Source: Candidatus Kryptonium thompsonii (lineage in GTDB: Bacteria; Bacteroidota; Ignavibacteria; Kryptoniales; Kryptoniaceae). Taken from it: a stretch of 64,000 nucleotides of DNA. Made by a program: the position numbers and the translations under genes. The stretch spans positions 1 to 64,000 of the forward strand of contig LDXX01000005.1 in the NCBI GenBank assembly GCA_001442925.1, given 5' to 3'. Below the pieces are notes generated by a model. It worked only from the letters and a program-made list of their open reading frames with translations. It did not search any database and had not been told where the DNA came from. Positions 53,784 to 63,115 of this stretch are shown here, in pieces. Position 1 is the stretch's first letter; each line of letters starts with the position of its first letter.

Positions 53784-56705
53784 TCACTTTATCAAAACCA
53801 TCTTTTTGCTATCTTGAAATTCACCTGCCTTAACTCTGTAAATGTAAACTCCGCTTGGAAGCTCATCCGCTTTAAATTTGACTATTCTTACACCCGGTTC
53901 AAATCTTTCGCCTTGAACCAGTGTTTTTACTTTTCTACCGAGCAAATCAAAAACTTCAATCGTGACACTCGCTGGCTTAGGCAAGGCAAATTTTATATTT
54001 GTTTCAATATTAAACGGATTTGGATAATTTTGATATAAAACGAACTTATCCGGGATCAGATTATTACTACCCGAATCAGTTATAATTTGAAGCCACCTTT
54101 CCCTCGCTCTCAAAACAGCTTTTCTTAAAACCTGCACACTATCCCCGCAAACAATCGCAAAACCAAGTTTCAATGTATCGTTATTTTTCAGCAATTGACT
54201 TCCACCAGAAATCACCACAGATACATCGCCAGCTCCTGCTGAATTTCTTTTAACACCTTTAAAACTCAACGCCTCCCATTTTTCATCCTTTGTGAAACCA
54301 TCATATATCCCCCACAGATCATCCCCAGCGTTGTTTATAAACCATATTCCTTGTTCACTCCCGCCAACAAGTGCAATGCCAGTAACCGTTTTTTCACCAG
54401 CTGTATCAACATCATACACATAAACAAAGTCCCCAACTGCATCATAAGCAGCTACATTCTCATAAGCACTTCCAAGGTCAAAGTCAAGAAATAAACCAGC
54501 CCTGAAATTTTGATAATCCCTTCCAGATTTGTTTACTATCGAATACTTCAACAACACAAAATTCATGTCATCAAAAGTTTGATCAAAAGCAAAACTATTA
54601 AGTAAAACCTCAATCCCAATTCTATTTTGGGTTGGTGCCAATGAATCGGTAAAAATTGAGAAGCCATCCTGCGCTGAAATCTCCCCAGGCGTTATAAGGT
54701 AAAAGGAAGTCTTTCCAGAGAAATCTCTATTCTGCTTCTGCCCCGTTTCATCCCTTGCCACATCGACAATTTTAGAATTACTAACTCCAGCCATAAAAGC
54801 ACCTTCAAAAAGTAGATTATTTCCACCACGATAAGTTAAACCTTTCCCTTGTGTGTTGTGTGGATAATCATTAAAAGCAAGATTCCCTCTGCTTGTTATA
54901 GTCAAAGTTATAAAGTTAGCATTATGCTCCCTAAATGTAGGTCTAACAAAGACTTTGAAATACATGAAATCGGAATATGAGCCAGAAGAAATTTTAACAA
55001 CAAACTTTACAGTATAATTTTCTGGGGTATTGGGCAAAATTTGAAATTTAAATGGTTCGTCTAAATTACTTTTACTCTGCAAAGTACCAAGAGAACCAAT
55101 TGTAAAAGTCCCATTTATTATTTGAACATAAGAGTCGGAAGTTTCAAGTCGTGCAATAAGATTTGAAGCTGGCTCAAGATAGTTTTTAAAAATTCCCCTA
55201 ATCTGAACCACTTCACCAGGATCAATGGCACCATCTTTATTTCCAAGCGAATCATCTATCACGAAATCTTCAAATCTAACCGCTGGGGAACTAACCGTCA
55301 AAGCCCTGTAAGCATTAACACGACCATAACCAAGCTGATAACGATAACTTGGGTTTTTATCATCTATTGGGTCAGCTGTAACTCTTATCTTTTCAGCAAC
55401 TTGATCGGGAGTTAAGTTGGGAAATTTAGCCCTGACAAGTCCAGCAATTCCAGCAACAAGGGGACTCGCCATCGATGTCCCAGTCAAAGTTGTGTAAGTG
55501 TCGTTATACCAAGTATTGAAGATCCCACCATCGACAACAAAAACTCCACCAGGAGCACTCACATCGACTGTTTCACCAAAGTTTGAATACCCAGCTTTAA
55601 TATCATTTGAATCAACAGAAGCAACGCTTAAAACATGTTTATACCCAGATGGAGAATGAAACTCATCACTCCTACTATTTCCCGCAGCTGCTACAACAAG
55701 CGCACCTTTTGAAGTGGCATAATTTATTATCTCCTGCTCAAACCTCGATCCCCCACCACCTCCCCAACTGCAATTTATAACTTTCGCACCATTGTCAACT
55801 GCGTAAACGATACCCTCATACCCATAATAAATTAAATTGTCCGAATCATCATCAATAGAAACCTTAACAGCCATAATTTTACACTTAAAACCAACGCCTG
55901 CAACACCTATTCCATTATTCGTCACAGCAGAAGCAATGCCCGCAACATGAGTGCCATGGACAGGCTTCTTCTCGCTCGGATCATTATCCTGTTTTGATCT
56001 TTGATTATTGAAGTTATCTTTTCCACCAAAATCCCAACCAACGAAATCATCTATATAACCATTACCATCATCATCAACCCCATTGCCTGGAATTTCCCGC
56101 CAATTTCGCCATATATTTCCCGCAAGATCTGGGTGATCAAGGTCAACACCTGTATCAGCAATTCCAATTACGATGTTAGTGTCACCTTGGGACAAATCCC
56201 ATGCGAGAGGTATCTCGACTTTCCTGAGATACCATTGCTTGGTCTCAAAATACGGATCATTTGGAATAAAATTGGGTCTATAAATGTAATGTGGTTCTGC
56301 GTATTCAACGCTCTTAAGTTGCGATAATTTTGAAACGACAAAATCAACACTCATCATCTCTGGAAAACGAACAATGTAGAATAAACTTAAATCGGGCTCT
56401 CCTCTTTTTAAAAAACGAGCATCATGAGTTGGAAACATCTTCTCGACTGAGCTTACCCCAAGTTTGGTTGAGATATCGGTAAACTCATCTATTTCAACCT
56501 TGTTCAAAGCGAGACGATGTTTATACTCTGGCTTGAACTTAACAATTGCGATTCCAGGGATGAACAAGCGCTCTTCATCGTTGGGTTGATAATAAAGTTT
56601 ATTTATCGTAAGCCCAACGAGATCAAAGTCATTACCACTATGATAAAAAACAGGCGTAACTAAAATCACAAATAAACAGACAAGAAACAACAAAATTATT
56701 CGCAT
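53784..56705 (-). CDS. Secreted subtilisin-like S8 protease with type IX sorting domain
   Basis: 973 residues. Signal peptide at the N-terminus, I9-like pro-region (about 50-145), then the S8 domain with Asp184 (GIADTGVDLDHPDLAG), His250 (PVHGTHVAGIASA) and Ser411 (LTGTSMASPLVAG). An acidic repeat between Asp and His (NGVDDDGNGYIDD, about 208-220) resembles a calcium-binding loop. After a long beta-rich region, the C-terminal ~85 residues are a type IX sorting domain with LYQNYPNPFN and the ending MVLIK, so the protein should be exported and attached to or released from the cell surface. No T9SS core genes (porK, porL etc.) are in the window. It converges on dctM. Confidence 0.94.
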   Translation of the reverse strand: MRIILLFLVCLFVILVTPVFYHSGNDFDLVGLTINKLYYQPNDEERLFIPGIAIVKFKPEYKHRLALNKVEIDEFTDISTKLGVSSVEKMFPTHDARFLKRGEPDLSLFYIVRFPEMMSVDFVVSKLSQLKSVEYAEPHYIYRPNFIPNDPYFETKQWYLRKVEIPLAWDLSQGDTNIVIGIADTGVDLDHPDLAGNIWRNWREIPGNGVDDDGNGYIDDFVGWDFGGKDNFNNQRSKQDNDPSEKKPVHGTHVAGIASAVTNNGIGVAGVGFKCKIMAVKVSIDDDSDNLIYYGYEGIVYAVDNGAKVINCSWGGGGGSRFEQEIINYATSKGALVVAAAGNSRSDEFHSPSGYKHVLSVASVDSNDIKAGYSNFGETVDVSAPGGVFVVDGGIFNTWYNDTYTTLTGTSMASPLVAGIAGLVRAKFPNLTPDQVAEKIRVTADPIDDKNPSYRYQLGYGRVNAYRALTVSSPAVRFEDFVIDDSLGNKDGAIDPGEVVQIRGIFKNYLEPASNLIARLETSDSYVQIINGTFTIGSLGTLQSKSNLDEPFKFQILPNTPENYTVKFVVKISSGSYSDFMYFKVFVRPTFREHNANFITLTITSRGNLAFNDYPHNTQGKGLTYRGGNNLLFEGAFMAGVSNSKIVDVARDETGQKQNRDFSGKTSFYLITPGEISAQDGFSIFTDSLAPTQNRIGIEVLLNSFAFDQTFDDMNFVLLKYSIVNKSGRDYQNFRAGLFLDFDLGSAYENVAAYDAVGDFVYVYDVDTAGEKTVTGIALVGGSEQGIWFINNAGDDLWGIYDGFTKDEKWEALSFKGVKRNSAGAGDVSVVISGGSQLLKNNDTLKLGFAIVCGDSVQVLRKAVLRARERWLQIITDSGSNNLIPDKFVLYQNYPNPFNIETNIKFALPKPASVTIEVFDLLGRKVKTLVQGERFEPGVRIVKFKADELPSGVYIYRVKAGEFQDSKKMVLIK

Positions 56706-56788
56706 AACTAAATCTAAACTTTTTTAAAAAATCTAAACTCCTTGCTCCACCGTAGTTTAAAGAAGCAATATCGTTTTAAAATTAAGGT

Positions 56789-57679
56789 TTAGAATGAAAA
56801 GCCAAAGCCAGCCGAAAGAACATTTACACTGCCAATGGAATAATCAACATTTAAATCGAAAATCGCAAACCCCAATTTGAACCCAGCAGTTGCCCTGAAA
56901 TTATTTTTGCCCTTCAAGCTAAAACTTATCGTCTTAATTATATCAGCAATAGGAATAGGCGGTTTATATGAATAGTTTATATCTGCTGAAAATGTTTCGT
57001 ATCCAACGCCCCCGTAAAGCGTAAAGAAAACGAAACTTTTACTCGCATGAACATTTACATTCAAAGCGGTCGCTTTAAGATAATTTCCGATTTTTAACTG
57101 CTGATATACACCTTGAATTGCAACATTTATCGGAAACATTGGGATATATTGACTTATGCTATGCCCAAGCCCAATGCCAAGTAAATCTACACTTCCGACA
57201 TCGTCATTGATTTTAATTGATGGAACAAATCTAACGAGAAGCTCAGAATTCATAGTTGACAAACTTACTTGTGGAACAGCAAGTGGAACGAGTTTTAAAC
57301 CAATCCCACCAGGTAATTTAACACTATCTGGAAAATTTCCATACTTTGTTTTTGCTCCACCGTCTTTATCGCCAAAAACCGTTGCAGTTTCAACCCTTGA
57401 AGGGTTATAATCCGAGCCAAGCTCAGCTGTAAATTTTTTCATCGATGATGGAACAAAAACAGCCATCCCTTTAACGCCAACATAAAACCCCAAAAATTTA
57501 CTCATTGACGCTGTGTGATAAAGCCCAGAGTTTAAATTTGCTCCCATCACATCAACGAGCGGTTGAATATAACCTTTAGCAGCGGACTCCGGGAAACTTC
57601 CAAGATTTTTATCGACTTGTGAAAAAGCAACGATTGGCGAAACTAAAAAAACTCCAATTAGTATAGTTAACCACCTCAT
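56789..57679 (-). CDS. Putative outer-membrane beta-barrel protein (DUF6588-like)
   Basis: 296 residues. Signal peptide (about 1-20, ending VAFSQ), then YIQPLVDVMGANLNSGLYHTA and repeated amphipathic strands, ending FGFSF with an aromatic C-terminus. The pattern recalls a DUF6588-type outer-membrane family seen in Bacteroidota; recognition is from memory and moderate. The start is the ATG at 57679; an upstream ATG at 57691 carries the ribosome site (ATGGAGGTAAAA) of the true start. Between the polyprenyl synthase and the protease genes. Function unknown. Confidence 0.65.
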   Translation of the reverse strand: MRWLTILIGVFLVSPIVAFSQVDKNLGSFPESAAKGYIQPLVDVMGANLNSGLYHTASMSKFLGFYVGVKGMAVFVPSSMKKFTAELGSDYNPSRVETATVFGDKDGGAKTKYGNFPDSVKLPGGIGLKLVPLAVPQVSLSTMNSELLVRFVPSIKINDDVGSVDLLGIGLGHSISQYIPMFPINVAIQGVYQQLKIGNYLKATALNVNVHASKSFVFFTLYGGVGYETFSADINYSYKPPIPIADIIKTISFSLKGKNNFRATAGFKLGFAIFDLNVDYSIGSVNVLSAGFGFSF

Positions 57680-57709
57680 TTTTACCTCCATAATTAAGTT
57701 TTTAAAGTT

Positions 57710-58681
57710 TTAACTTACTCTTTCAAGAACGAAATCAGCAAGTTTGAGCAAAGATGCTTTCGCCAGTGAATCCGAAAAATCAGATATTAAAGATTTCGCC
57801 CTCTCAAGATACTCTTCAGCAACTTTTAAAGTGTAGTCAATGCCTCCATAACTTTTAACAAAGTCAATCACATAAAAAATATCTTTGTTTCTCGGATTAT
57901 TTTTTATGATCTTCATCACACGACGGGATTCCTTACGAGATGAGTTTTTCAAAGCGTAGATTAACGGCAGTGTTATTTTCCCATCCCTTATATCCGAAGC
58001 GACAGGCTTGCCAGTGATGCTGGTTTCCCCCATATAATCAAGCAAATCATCACGCAATTGAAAAGCAATCCCAAGATTCTCGCCAAAATTTTTAAGTTTA
58101 TACAACACAACCTCATCATCCGTTGTGCTTGCTGCACCAAGCTCACAACATGCTGAAATTAAAGAAGCCGTTTTATCCGAAATTATCCTAAAGTATACTT
58201 CCTCATCAATGTCATTTGATCTGGAAGTTTGAATCTCAAGTAGTTCCCCCTCGCTCATCCTTCGCACCGCCTCGCTTGTTATATGGAGAAATCTATACTC
58301 CTTATGCTTCAACGACAAAAGCAAGCCTTGGGCAAGAAAAAAATCGCCAACAAGAACAGCAACTTTATTCCCCCAAATTGAATTTAACGATGGAAAACCA
58401 CGCCTCATATCTGACTCATCAACGACATCATCATGAATAAGCGTTGCGGTGTGAAGAAGCTCAACAAGAGTAGCTGCATGAAAAGTGGATTCATTTATAT
58501 CCCCAACAAGCTTCGCACTTAAAAAGACAAGTGTTGGTCTTATCCTCTTGCCCTTTTGCCTTAAAATATAGTGGGAGATTATGTTAAGAAGTTTAACCTT
58601 TGAAAACATCATTTTTTTAAAAAAACGCTCAAATTCCAGCAATTCCGTCTTTATAGGCTGTATTATCTCGGTTAAATTCAC
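57710..58681 (-). CDS. ispB: All-trans polyprenyl diphosphate synthase
   Basis: 323 residues. Two Asp-rich motifs, LIHDDVVDESD (about 90) and FQLRDDLLDYMG (about 212), bind Mg-diphosphates for chain elongation with isopentenyl diphosphate. KTASLISACCELGA and GKRIRPTLVFLSAKLVG also match the family. It makes the isoprenoid chain of menaquinone. The start is GTG at 58681. Downstream of tatC. Confidence 0.93.
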   Translation of the reverse strand: MNLTEIIQPIKTELLEFERFFKKMMFSKVKLLNIISHYILRQKGKRIRPTLVFLSAKLVGDINESTFHAATLVELLHTATLIHDDVVDESDMRRGFPSLNSIWGNKVAVLVGDFFLAQGLLLSLKHKEYRFLHITSEAVRRMSEGELLEIQTSRSNDIDEEVYFRIISDKTASLISACCELGAASTTDDEVVLYKLKNFGENLGIAFQLRDDLLDYMGETSITGKPVASDIRDGKITLPLIYALKNSSRKESRRVMKIIKNNPRNKDIFYVIDFVKSYGGIDYTLKVAEEYLERAKSLISDFSDSLAKASLLKLADFVLERVS

Positions 58682-58700
58682 AACTTACACTGTTTTTGTT

Positions 58701-59471
58701 TTAAAATTTTGGTTTTTTACCCGTGAGCTGAACGACAAATATGCTAAGCTCATAAAGTAAGTAAAGGGGAATCGCAAGTGTCGCTTGACTTGCGATGTCA
58801 GGTCCAGGGGTTAAAACAGCAGCTATTATCAAAATCACAACGATGGCATGCTTTCTATAATGTCTCATAAAAGCAGGGGTTAAAATGCCGATCCTACCCA
58901 GAAAAAATGAAAGCATCGGAAGTTCAAACACAATCCCAGAAGCAAGTATAAGACCGATAACAAAACTCATATATTCGTTTATAGCAATTATATTTTGAAT
59001 TTCTTTACTACCGAAACCAGCAAAAAATTTCAAAGAAACAGGAAGAAGAATAAAATAAGCAAAAACTATCCCAGCAAAAAAACATAAAGAAGAAAAAGCT
59101 ACTATCCATAGAACATACTTCTTCTCACGGGGCAATAAACCAGGCTCAACGAATTTCCAAAACTGATAAAGTGTAAATGGCAAACTTAAAACAAATCCAG
59201 AAATGACAACAACCTGCATATAAAGCATAAATTGACCATACGGTTTGAGATTTTGAAGCTCAAACCCTGCCCTTTTGGCTGGCACAATTAAAATCCCATT
59301 GACTATGACATCGCTAAAAAAAGCGCAAACTATAACTCCGACCACAATCCCAAGCAGCGACTTTATAATCCTCGCCCTTAACTCTTCGAGATGCTCCCAA
59401 AATGTCATCTCTTTCTCAGAAATCTCAGAATCTCCCCGAAGATTCACATTTTTTACATCAACCTCGCTCAT
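58701..59471 (-). CDS. tatC: Sec-independent translocase TatC
   Basis: 256 residues, six membrane helices. The N-terminal MTFWEHLEELRARIIKSLLGIV holds the conserved ELR.R motif that binds twin-arginine signals; FKFVEPGLLPREKKY-type and LSFFLGRIGI segments fit the family. Receptor of the Tat system together with tatA/tatB-type genes at 22.0-22.7 kb. A TTTG-N21-TAATTTTG element is upstream. Confidence 0.95.
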   Translation of the reverse strand: MSEVDVKNVNLRGDSEISEKEMTFWEHLEELRARIIKSLLGIVVGVIVCAFFSDVIVNGILIVPAKRAGFELQNLKPYGQFMLYMQVVVISGFVLSLPFTLYQFWKFVEPGLLPREKKYVLWIVAFSSLCFFAGIVFAYFILLPVSLKFFAGFGSKEIQNIIAINEYMSFVIGLILASGIVFELPMLSFFLGRIGILTPAFMRHYRKHAIVVILIIAAVLTPGPDIASQATLAIPLYLLYELSIFVVQLTGKKPKF

Positions 59472-59548
59472 GAAATAGAATCGTCTTTCATTAAAAATTT
59501 TTTGATAAGTTAAGCAATTAAAGGGTTAAAATCAACTTTAAAAACTTT

Positions 59549-59581
59549 CAAAATTAAACCTAAACCACCCATTATTTCAAA
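59549..59581 (-). promoter_or_regulatory. Promoter-like element for tatC
   Basis: Minus strand TTTG (59581-59578), 21 bases, TAATTTTG (59556-59549). The leader would be about 70 bases. Confidence 0.45.
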
Positions 59582-59594
59582 CTTCACAAACCTG

Positions 59595-59626
59595 CTTGAG
59601 AAGTACAGCTAATTTTGTTAATTTAA
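59595..59626 (+). promoter_or_regulatory. Promoter-like element for the GH57 gene
   Basis: CTTG (59595-59598), 20 bases, TAATTTAA (59619-59626); in sigma70 terms TTGAGA-N17-TAATTT. About 45 bases before the ATG. The -7 box is weaker than elsewhere. Confidence 0.4.
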
Positions 59627-59669
59627 AACTATGCCGATAATACATGCGAAAATAAATTAAGATGAAAAA

Positions 59670-61820
59670 ATGGAACCAATAAGAGTTGCATTCTTGTGGC
59701 ACCAACATCAACCTTACTACAAAGAAAATGGTGAATATCTTCTGCCGTGGGTTAGATTTCACGGCGTTAAAGATTACTGGGACATGGTGCGAATACTTGA
59801 CGATTATCCCAAAATAAAACAAACTTTTAACCTCGCCCCCTCTCTTATACTTCAAATTATGGATTATGTCAACAACAAAGCAGAAGATAAAATCCTTAAG
59901 CTTACGCGAAAAAAAGCCGAAGACCTAACCGAAGACGACAAATTTGAAATTTTAAAAAATTTTTTCATGGCGAATTTTGATAGAATGATAAAACCATATC
60001 CAAGGTATCTTGAGCTTTTCAACAAACGTGGTGGCTTTTCATACAGCAATGAAAAATTCGAAGAAGTAAGTCTTAACTTCACACAACAGGATTGGCTCGA
60101 TCTTCAGGTTTGGTATAACCTTGTCTGGGTTGGAGAATATAGCAAGTATGATGAGCCGTTTAAAAAACTTTTTGAAAAAGGGAAAAATTTTACAGAAGAA
60201 GAAAAGCAAATCTTAATTAAAGGTCACTATGAAATTTTATCAAGGATAATTCCAAAACACATCGAGGCTCAAGAGCGAGGACAAATTGAAGTTAGCATAA
60301 GCCCATTTTATCATCCCATTTTGCCCTTGCTTTGCGATAGCTCCGTGGCTAAAATTTCATCTCCAAACATAAAACTACCAACCCGAAAATTTACACATCC
60401 CGAAGACGCTGACGCACAAATAAAAAAAGCAATTGAACTCTACACCGAAATCTTTGGAGAAAATCCAAACGGAATGTGGCCAAGTGAAGGAGCTATAAGC
60501 GAGGAAGTTATAAGCCTCATGGTTGAAAACAAAATCAAATGGACTGCTTCAGATGAAGAAGTTTTGCTAAAATCCCTCGCCATAGGAGAAAGTGACATAA
60601 AAGACAACAGTCGAATCAAAATTTATAAACCATATAGATTTAAAACCCCCTTCGGTGAAATTAAAATTGTTTTTAGGGACAGAATCCTTTCAGACTTAAT
60701 TGGATTTGTGTATTCAAGCTGGGGTCCCGATGATTCAGCCCATGATCTTGTCAATAGAATTTTAAGAATTCGGGATGAAATAATTAAAAACGAGGGTGAA
60801 GAAGCACTAAGATATTCACTTGTCAGCATAATCTTAGATGGGGAAAATTGTTGGGAGTATTACCAAAGCGATGGCAAAGATTTCTTGAGGACACTCTACT
60901 GGCTTATTTCAAACGATGAGCGAATTGAAACAATAAGATTAAACGATTTCCTTTCAAACACAAAGACGATTGACTTAAAAAACATCTACCCAGGCTCATG
61001 GATAAATGCTAACTTCAACATTTGGATAGGTCATGAGGAAGATAACAGAGCGTGGGACTTGTTAAAACAAACTCGCGATTTCCTTGTTCGCGAAAGCTTA
61101 GGTGGCAAACATAGCGGGGATAAAATTAAAAAGGCATGGGAAGAGATTTATATTGCCGAAGGAAGCGATTGGTGCTGGTGGTTTGGGGACGAACATGTAA
61201 CAGCACAAGCTGATGAATTTGATCTGCTATTTAGAAAACACTTGATAAGGGTTTACGAGCTACTCGACGCTGAGCCACCGGTTGAACTTTTACATCCGAT
61301 CAAGCGCAAATTTGTCAAATTCTTCGTTGTTGAACCTAAAAAGTTTATTTACCCAATAATAGATGGCTCAAGGACACGGAATTTTGAATGGGAAGGCGCG
61401 GGCTACTATGATACCGCTCAAATAGGAACAGCGATGCATCAAGTATCAGCAATGGTGAAGAGAATTTACTTTGGTTTCAATGAAGAAAAATTTTTCATCA
61501 GGGTTGCTACATCAAGGAATTTAACTGAAAAACATAGGATTGAAATTCACTTCATCGAACCGTGCGAGACGAGAATTGAGTTTAATCATGAAGGCTTCTC
61601 GGTAAAGAAAATTGGGAAAAGAGAAAAGCAAGGAATTTTTGAGATAAAGTATGCTTTCGAAGAGATATTTGAATTTGCAATAAGCAGAAAAACATTATGT
61701 GCAAGTGATGAAATTTCAAAGATTAAATTCCATATCCATGTCTATGAAGACCATAAAGCAATTGAGAGATGGCCCAGAGATGAATCTATTGTGGTAAGTT
61801 TAAAAAACAAAACCCGGTGA
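59670..61820 (+). CDS. Glycoside hydrolase family 57 protein
   Basis: 716 residues. Region 1 is FLWHQHQPYY. NGMWPSEGA contains Glu273, the likely nucleophile, and IILDGENCWEYY holds Asp390, the likely acid/base. The central DRILSDLIGFVYSSW and TASDEEVL also match the amylopullulanase/alpha-amylase branch of GH57. A C-terminal beta-rich part (about 560-716) may be a carbohydrate-related domain. No signal peptide, so it should act on intracellular glycogen-like polymer. GH57 is frequent in thermophiles. The stop codon overlaps the end of the antisense SRP RNA. Confidence 0.93.
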   Translation: MEPIRVAFLWHQHQPYYKENGEYLLPWVRFHGVKDYWDMVRILDDYPKIKQTFNLAPSLILQIMDYVNNKAEDKILKLTRKKAEDLTEDDKFEILKNFFMANFDRMIKPYPRYLELFNKRGGFSYSNEKFEEVSLNFTQQDWLDLQVWYNLVWVGEYSKYDEPFKKLFEKGKNFTEEEKQILIKGHYEILSRIIPKHIEAQERGQIEVSISPFYHPILPLLCDSSVAKISSPNIKLPTRKFTHPEDADAQIKKAIELYTEIFGENPNGMWPSEGAISEEVISLMVENKIKWTASDEEVLLKSLAIGESDIKDNSRIKIYKPYRFKTPFGEIKIVFRDRILSDLIGFVYSSWGPDDSAHDLVNRILRIRDEIIKNEGEEALRYSLVSIILDGENCWEYYQSDGKDFLRTLYWLISNDERIETIRLNDFLSNTKTIDLKNIYPGSWINANFNIWIGHEEDNRAWDLLKQTRDFLVRESLGGKHSGDKIKKAWEEIYIAEGSDWCWWFGDEHVTAQADEFDLLFRKHLIRVYELLDAEPPVELLHPIKRKFVKFFVVEPKKFIYPIIDGSRTRNFEWEGAGYYDTAQIGTAMHQVSAMVKRIYFGFNEEKFFIRVATSRNLTEKHRIEIHFIEPCETRIEFNHEGFSVKKIGKREKQGIFEIKYAFEEIFEFAISRKTLCASDEISKIKFHIHVYEDHKAIERWPRDESIVVSLKNKTR

Positions 61821-61930
61821 TGGGCAGGCACCCCTGCGTCACACGAGATTAGTTGCCTACCGTTGCTCCCTTCCGGGCCTGGCGGGGTTCAGCACAATCC
61901 CGTTGCGCAGGACCTTACCCAAACACCGGG
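61813..61930 (-). ncRNA. ffs: Bacterial signal recognition particle RNA (small type)
   Basis: The minus strand holds the conserved helix 8 with the Ffh-binding core: AGGCCCGGAAGGGAGCA (GGAA tetraloop, symmetric and asymmetric loops). The 5' and 3' ends pair in a 7-bp helix CCCGGTG/CACCGGG, fixing the borders. At about 118 nt it is of the small bacterial type, with no Alu domain. A U-rich tract follows the 3' end. Eleven bases separate it from tRNA-Leu upstream. Confidence 0.95.
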
Positions 61931-61941
61931 AAAACACTCAG

Positions 61942-62027
61942 TGCCCGGGACCGGACTCGAACCGGTACGTCCCTTTCGGGACACAGGATTTTAAGTCCTG
62001 TGCGTCTACCATTTCCGCCACCCGGGC
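61942..62027 (-). tRNA. tRNA-Leu (TAA)
   Basis: Class II tRNA. Acceptor stem GCCCGGG/CCCGGGC, anticodon loop CTTAAAA (anticodon TAA), long variable arm (TGTCCCGAAAGGGACG), T arm ACCGGTTCGAGTCCGGT, discriminator A, no CCA. The acceptor stem is identical to that of tRNA-Leu(CAG). Confidence 0.96.
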
Positions 62028-62040
62028 ACCAAAATCTTTT

Positions 62041-62071
62041 AAAAATTAAAAAAATGCGACATCAAAACAAA
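62041..62071 (-). promoter_or_regulatory. Promoter-like element for tRNA-Leu(TAA)/SRP RNA
   Basis: Minus strand TTTG (62071-62068), 19 bases, TAATTTTT (62048-62041), 13 bases before the tRNA 5' end. No second promoter is evident in the 11 bases between tRNA and SRP RNA, so co-transcription is likely. Confidence 0.55.
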
Positions 62072-62076
62072 ATTTT

Positions 62077-63096
62077 TTACTTTCCTACCTTACGTTGTGA
62101 CTTCCAAACCTCATAATTTTTCCTTATATCCTGTAAAACCTCAAGATCAATCATATCATCATCTCTTATTCTAACATCATAGTTTTCCCAGCCCATAAAA
62201 TTTTGTAAAGATTTTTTCGTCTTTTCATCAAAAATGCCATTAACTGGTCCATCATAAAAACCGCGGTCTTTCATTATCTGCTGTAATTCCCTACATATTT
62301 TGTCATCTATCTTTACAAGATTCTTCGGATCGCTTTTGAAAAAGTAAAGTTTGTGAAGTTGATAAAGTCTTTGAAGTTCCTCCAACGGCTTCGGGTGATC
62401 ATAAATGCTGATGTCAATGTAATTATCCATTGTGCTATCATACCCAGCTCCTTTCTTAACAACTAAAAGTGCGGCTGATTGTTCCCCACGCTTATCCCCC
62501 CCTGCTTTTCCACCCGCAACAAGTGCTGCAACGAGTCTATCAGCAAGGTTTCCCTTAGTTTCCTCGAATGTCTTCGCCATAGCTTCAACGGTCCTTTGAT
62601 CAACAAGTATGTTCCCTTGTACAGCGTAATATTTCCCAACTATAATCTGTCCTTTACCGCCATATTTTTTCTCATTCCCATATCCGACAATTCCTCCAGC
62701 CCAATCAAAACATTCTCTCCCAGTCCAACTTGCAGCATTACCTTTAAAATCTACAATTCCAACCTGTCTTATCTCCCTCTGTGGATCATTCTGCAAAAGA
62801 ATTTGCAGTGCTTGTTCAGCTGTTGCACCATTCTCAAGAAGTGCAAGTCCAACAGGACCATATCCAACATTCGCAAAACTTTGCGTGGCAATTGCTCCAA
62901 CATTTGCCTTTGCCCATGGAACGATTGGCCTAACATTTGGAAATTTCGATTGAACAGCCACACCAGCTTCGTTTGCCACTGGGTCAAACGCCACAATTGA
63001 AAATGTTGCGCTTATCTTCGGCTCAATAAATTCGGATGAAAAATTAACAAATAGCAGAACAAAAAGTGAGATCACAAAAATTAAAATTAACCTCAT
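62077..63096 (-). CDS. DUF1028 protein with C-terminal peptidoglycan-binding domain
   Basis: 339 residues. Signal peptide (about 1-20). The DUF1028 domain (about 30-245) starts FSIVAFDPVANEAGVAVQSKFPNV and has GGIVGYGNEKKYGGKGQIIVG and GGKAGGDKRGEQSAALLVV; it resembles N-terminal-nucleophile hydrolases, but the activity is unproven. The C-terminal ~80 residues (LQQIMKDRGFYDGPVNGIFDEKTKKSLQNFMGWENYDVR) are a PG_binding_2-type domain. The start is the ATG at 63096 with GGAGG; a longer reading from 63153 lacks a site. Possibly acts on muropeptides. Directly downstream of an M14-like gene. Confidence 0.88.
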   Translation of the reverse strand: MRLILIFVISLFVLLFVNFSSEFIEPKISATFSIVAFDPVANEAGVAVQSKFPNVRPIVPWAKANVGAIATQSFANVGYGPVGLALLENGATAEQALQILLQNDPQREIRQVGIVDFKGNAASWTGRECFDWAGGIVGYGNEKKYGGKGQIIVGKYYAVQGNILVDQRTVEAMAKTFEETKGNLADRLVAALVAGGKAGGDKRGEQSAALLVVKKGAGYDSTMDNYIDISIYDHPKPLEELQRLYQLHKLYFFKSDPKNLVKIDDKICRELQQIMKDRGFYDGPVNGIFDEKTKKSLQNFMGWENYDVRIRDDDMIDLEVLQDIRKNYEVWKSQRKVGK

Positions 63097-63115
63097 TTTA
63101 GCAACCTCCTTTTGT

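Noticed and set aside
61853-62116. An 87-codon plus-strand frame at the SRP/tRNA-Leu locus.
   Set aside because: It is the complement of SRP RNA and tRNA-Leu.
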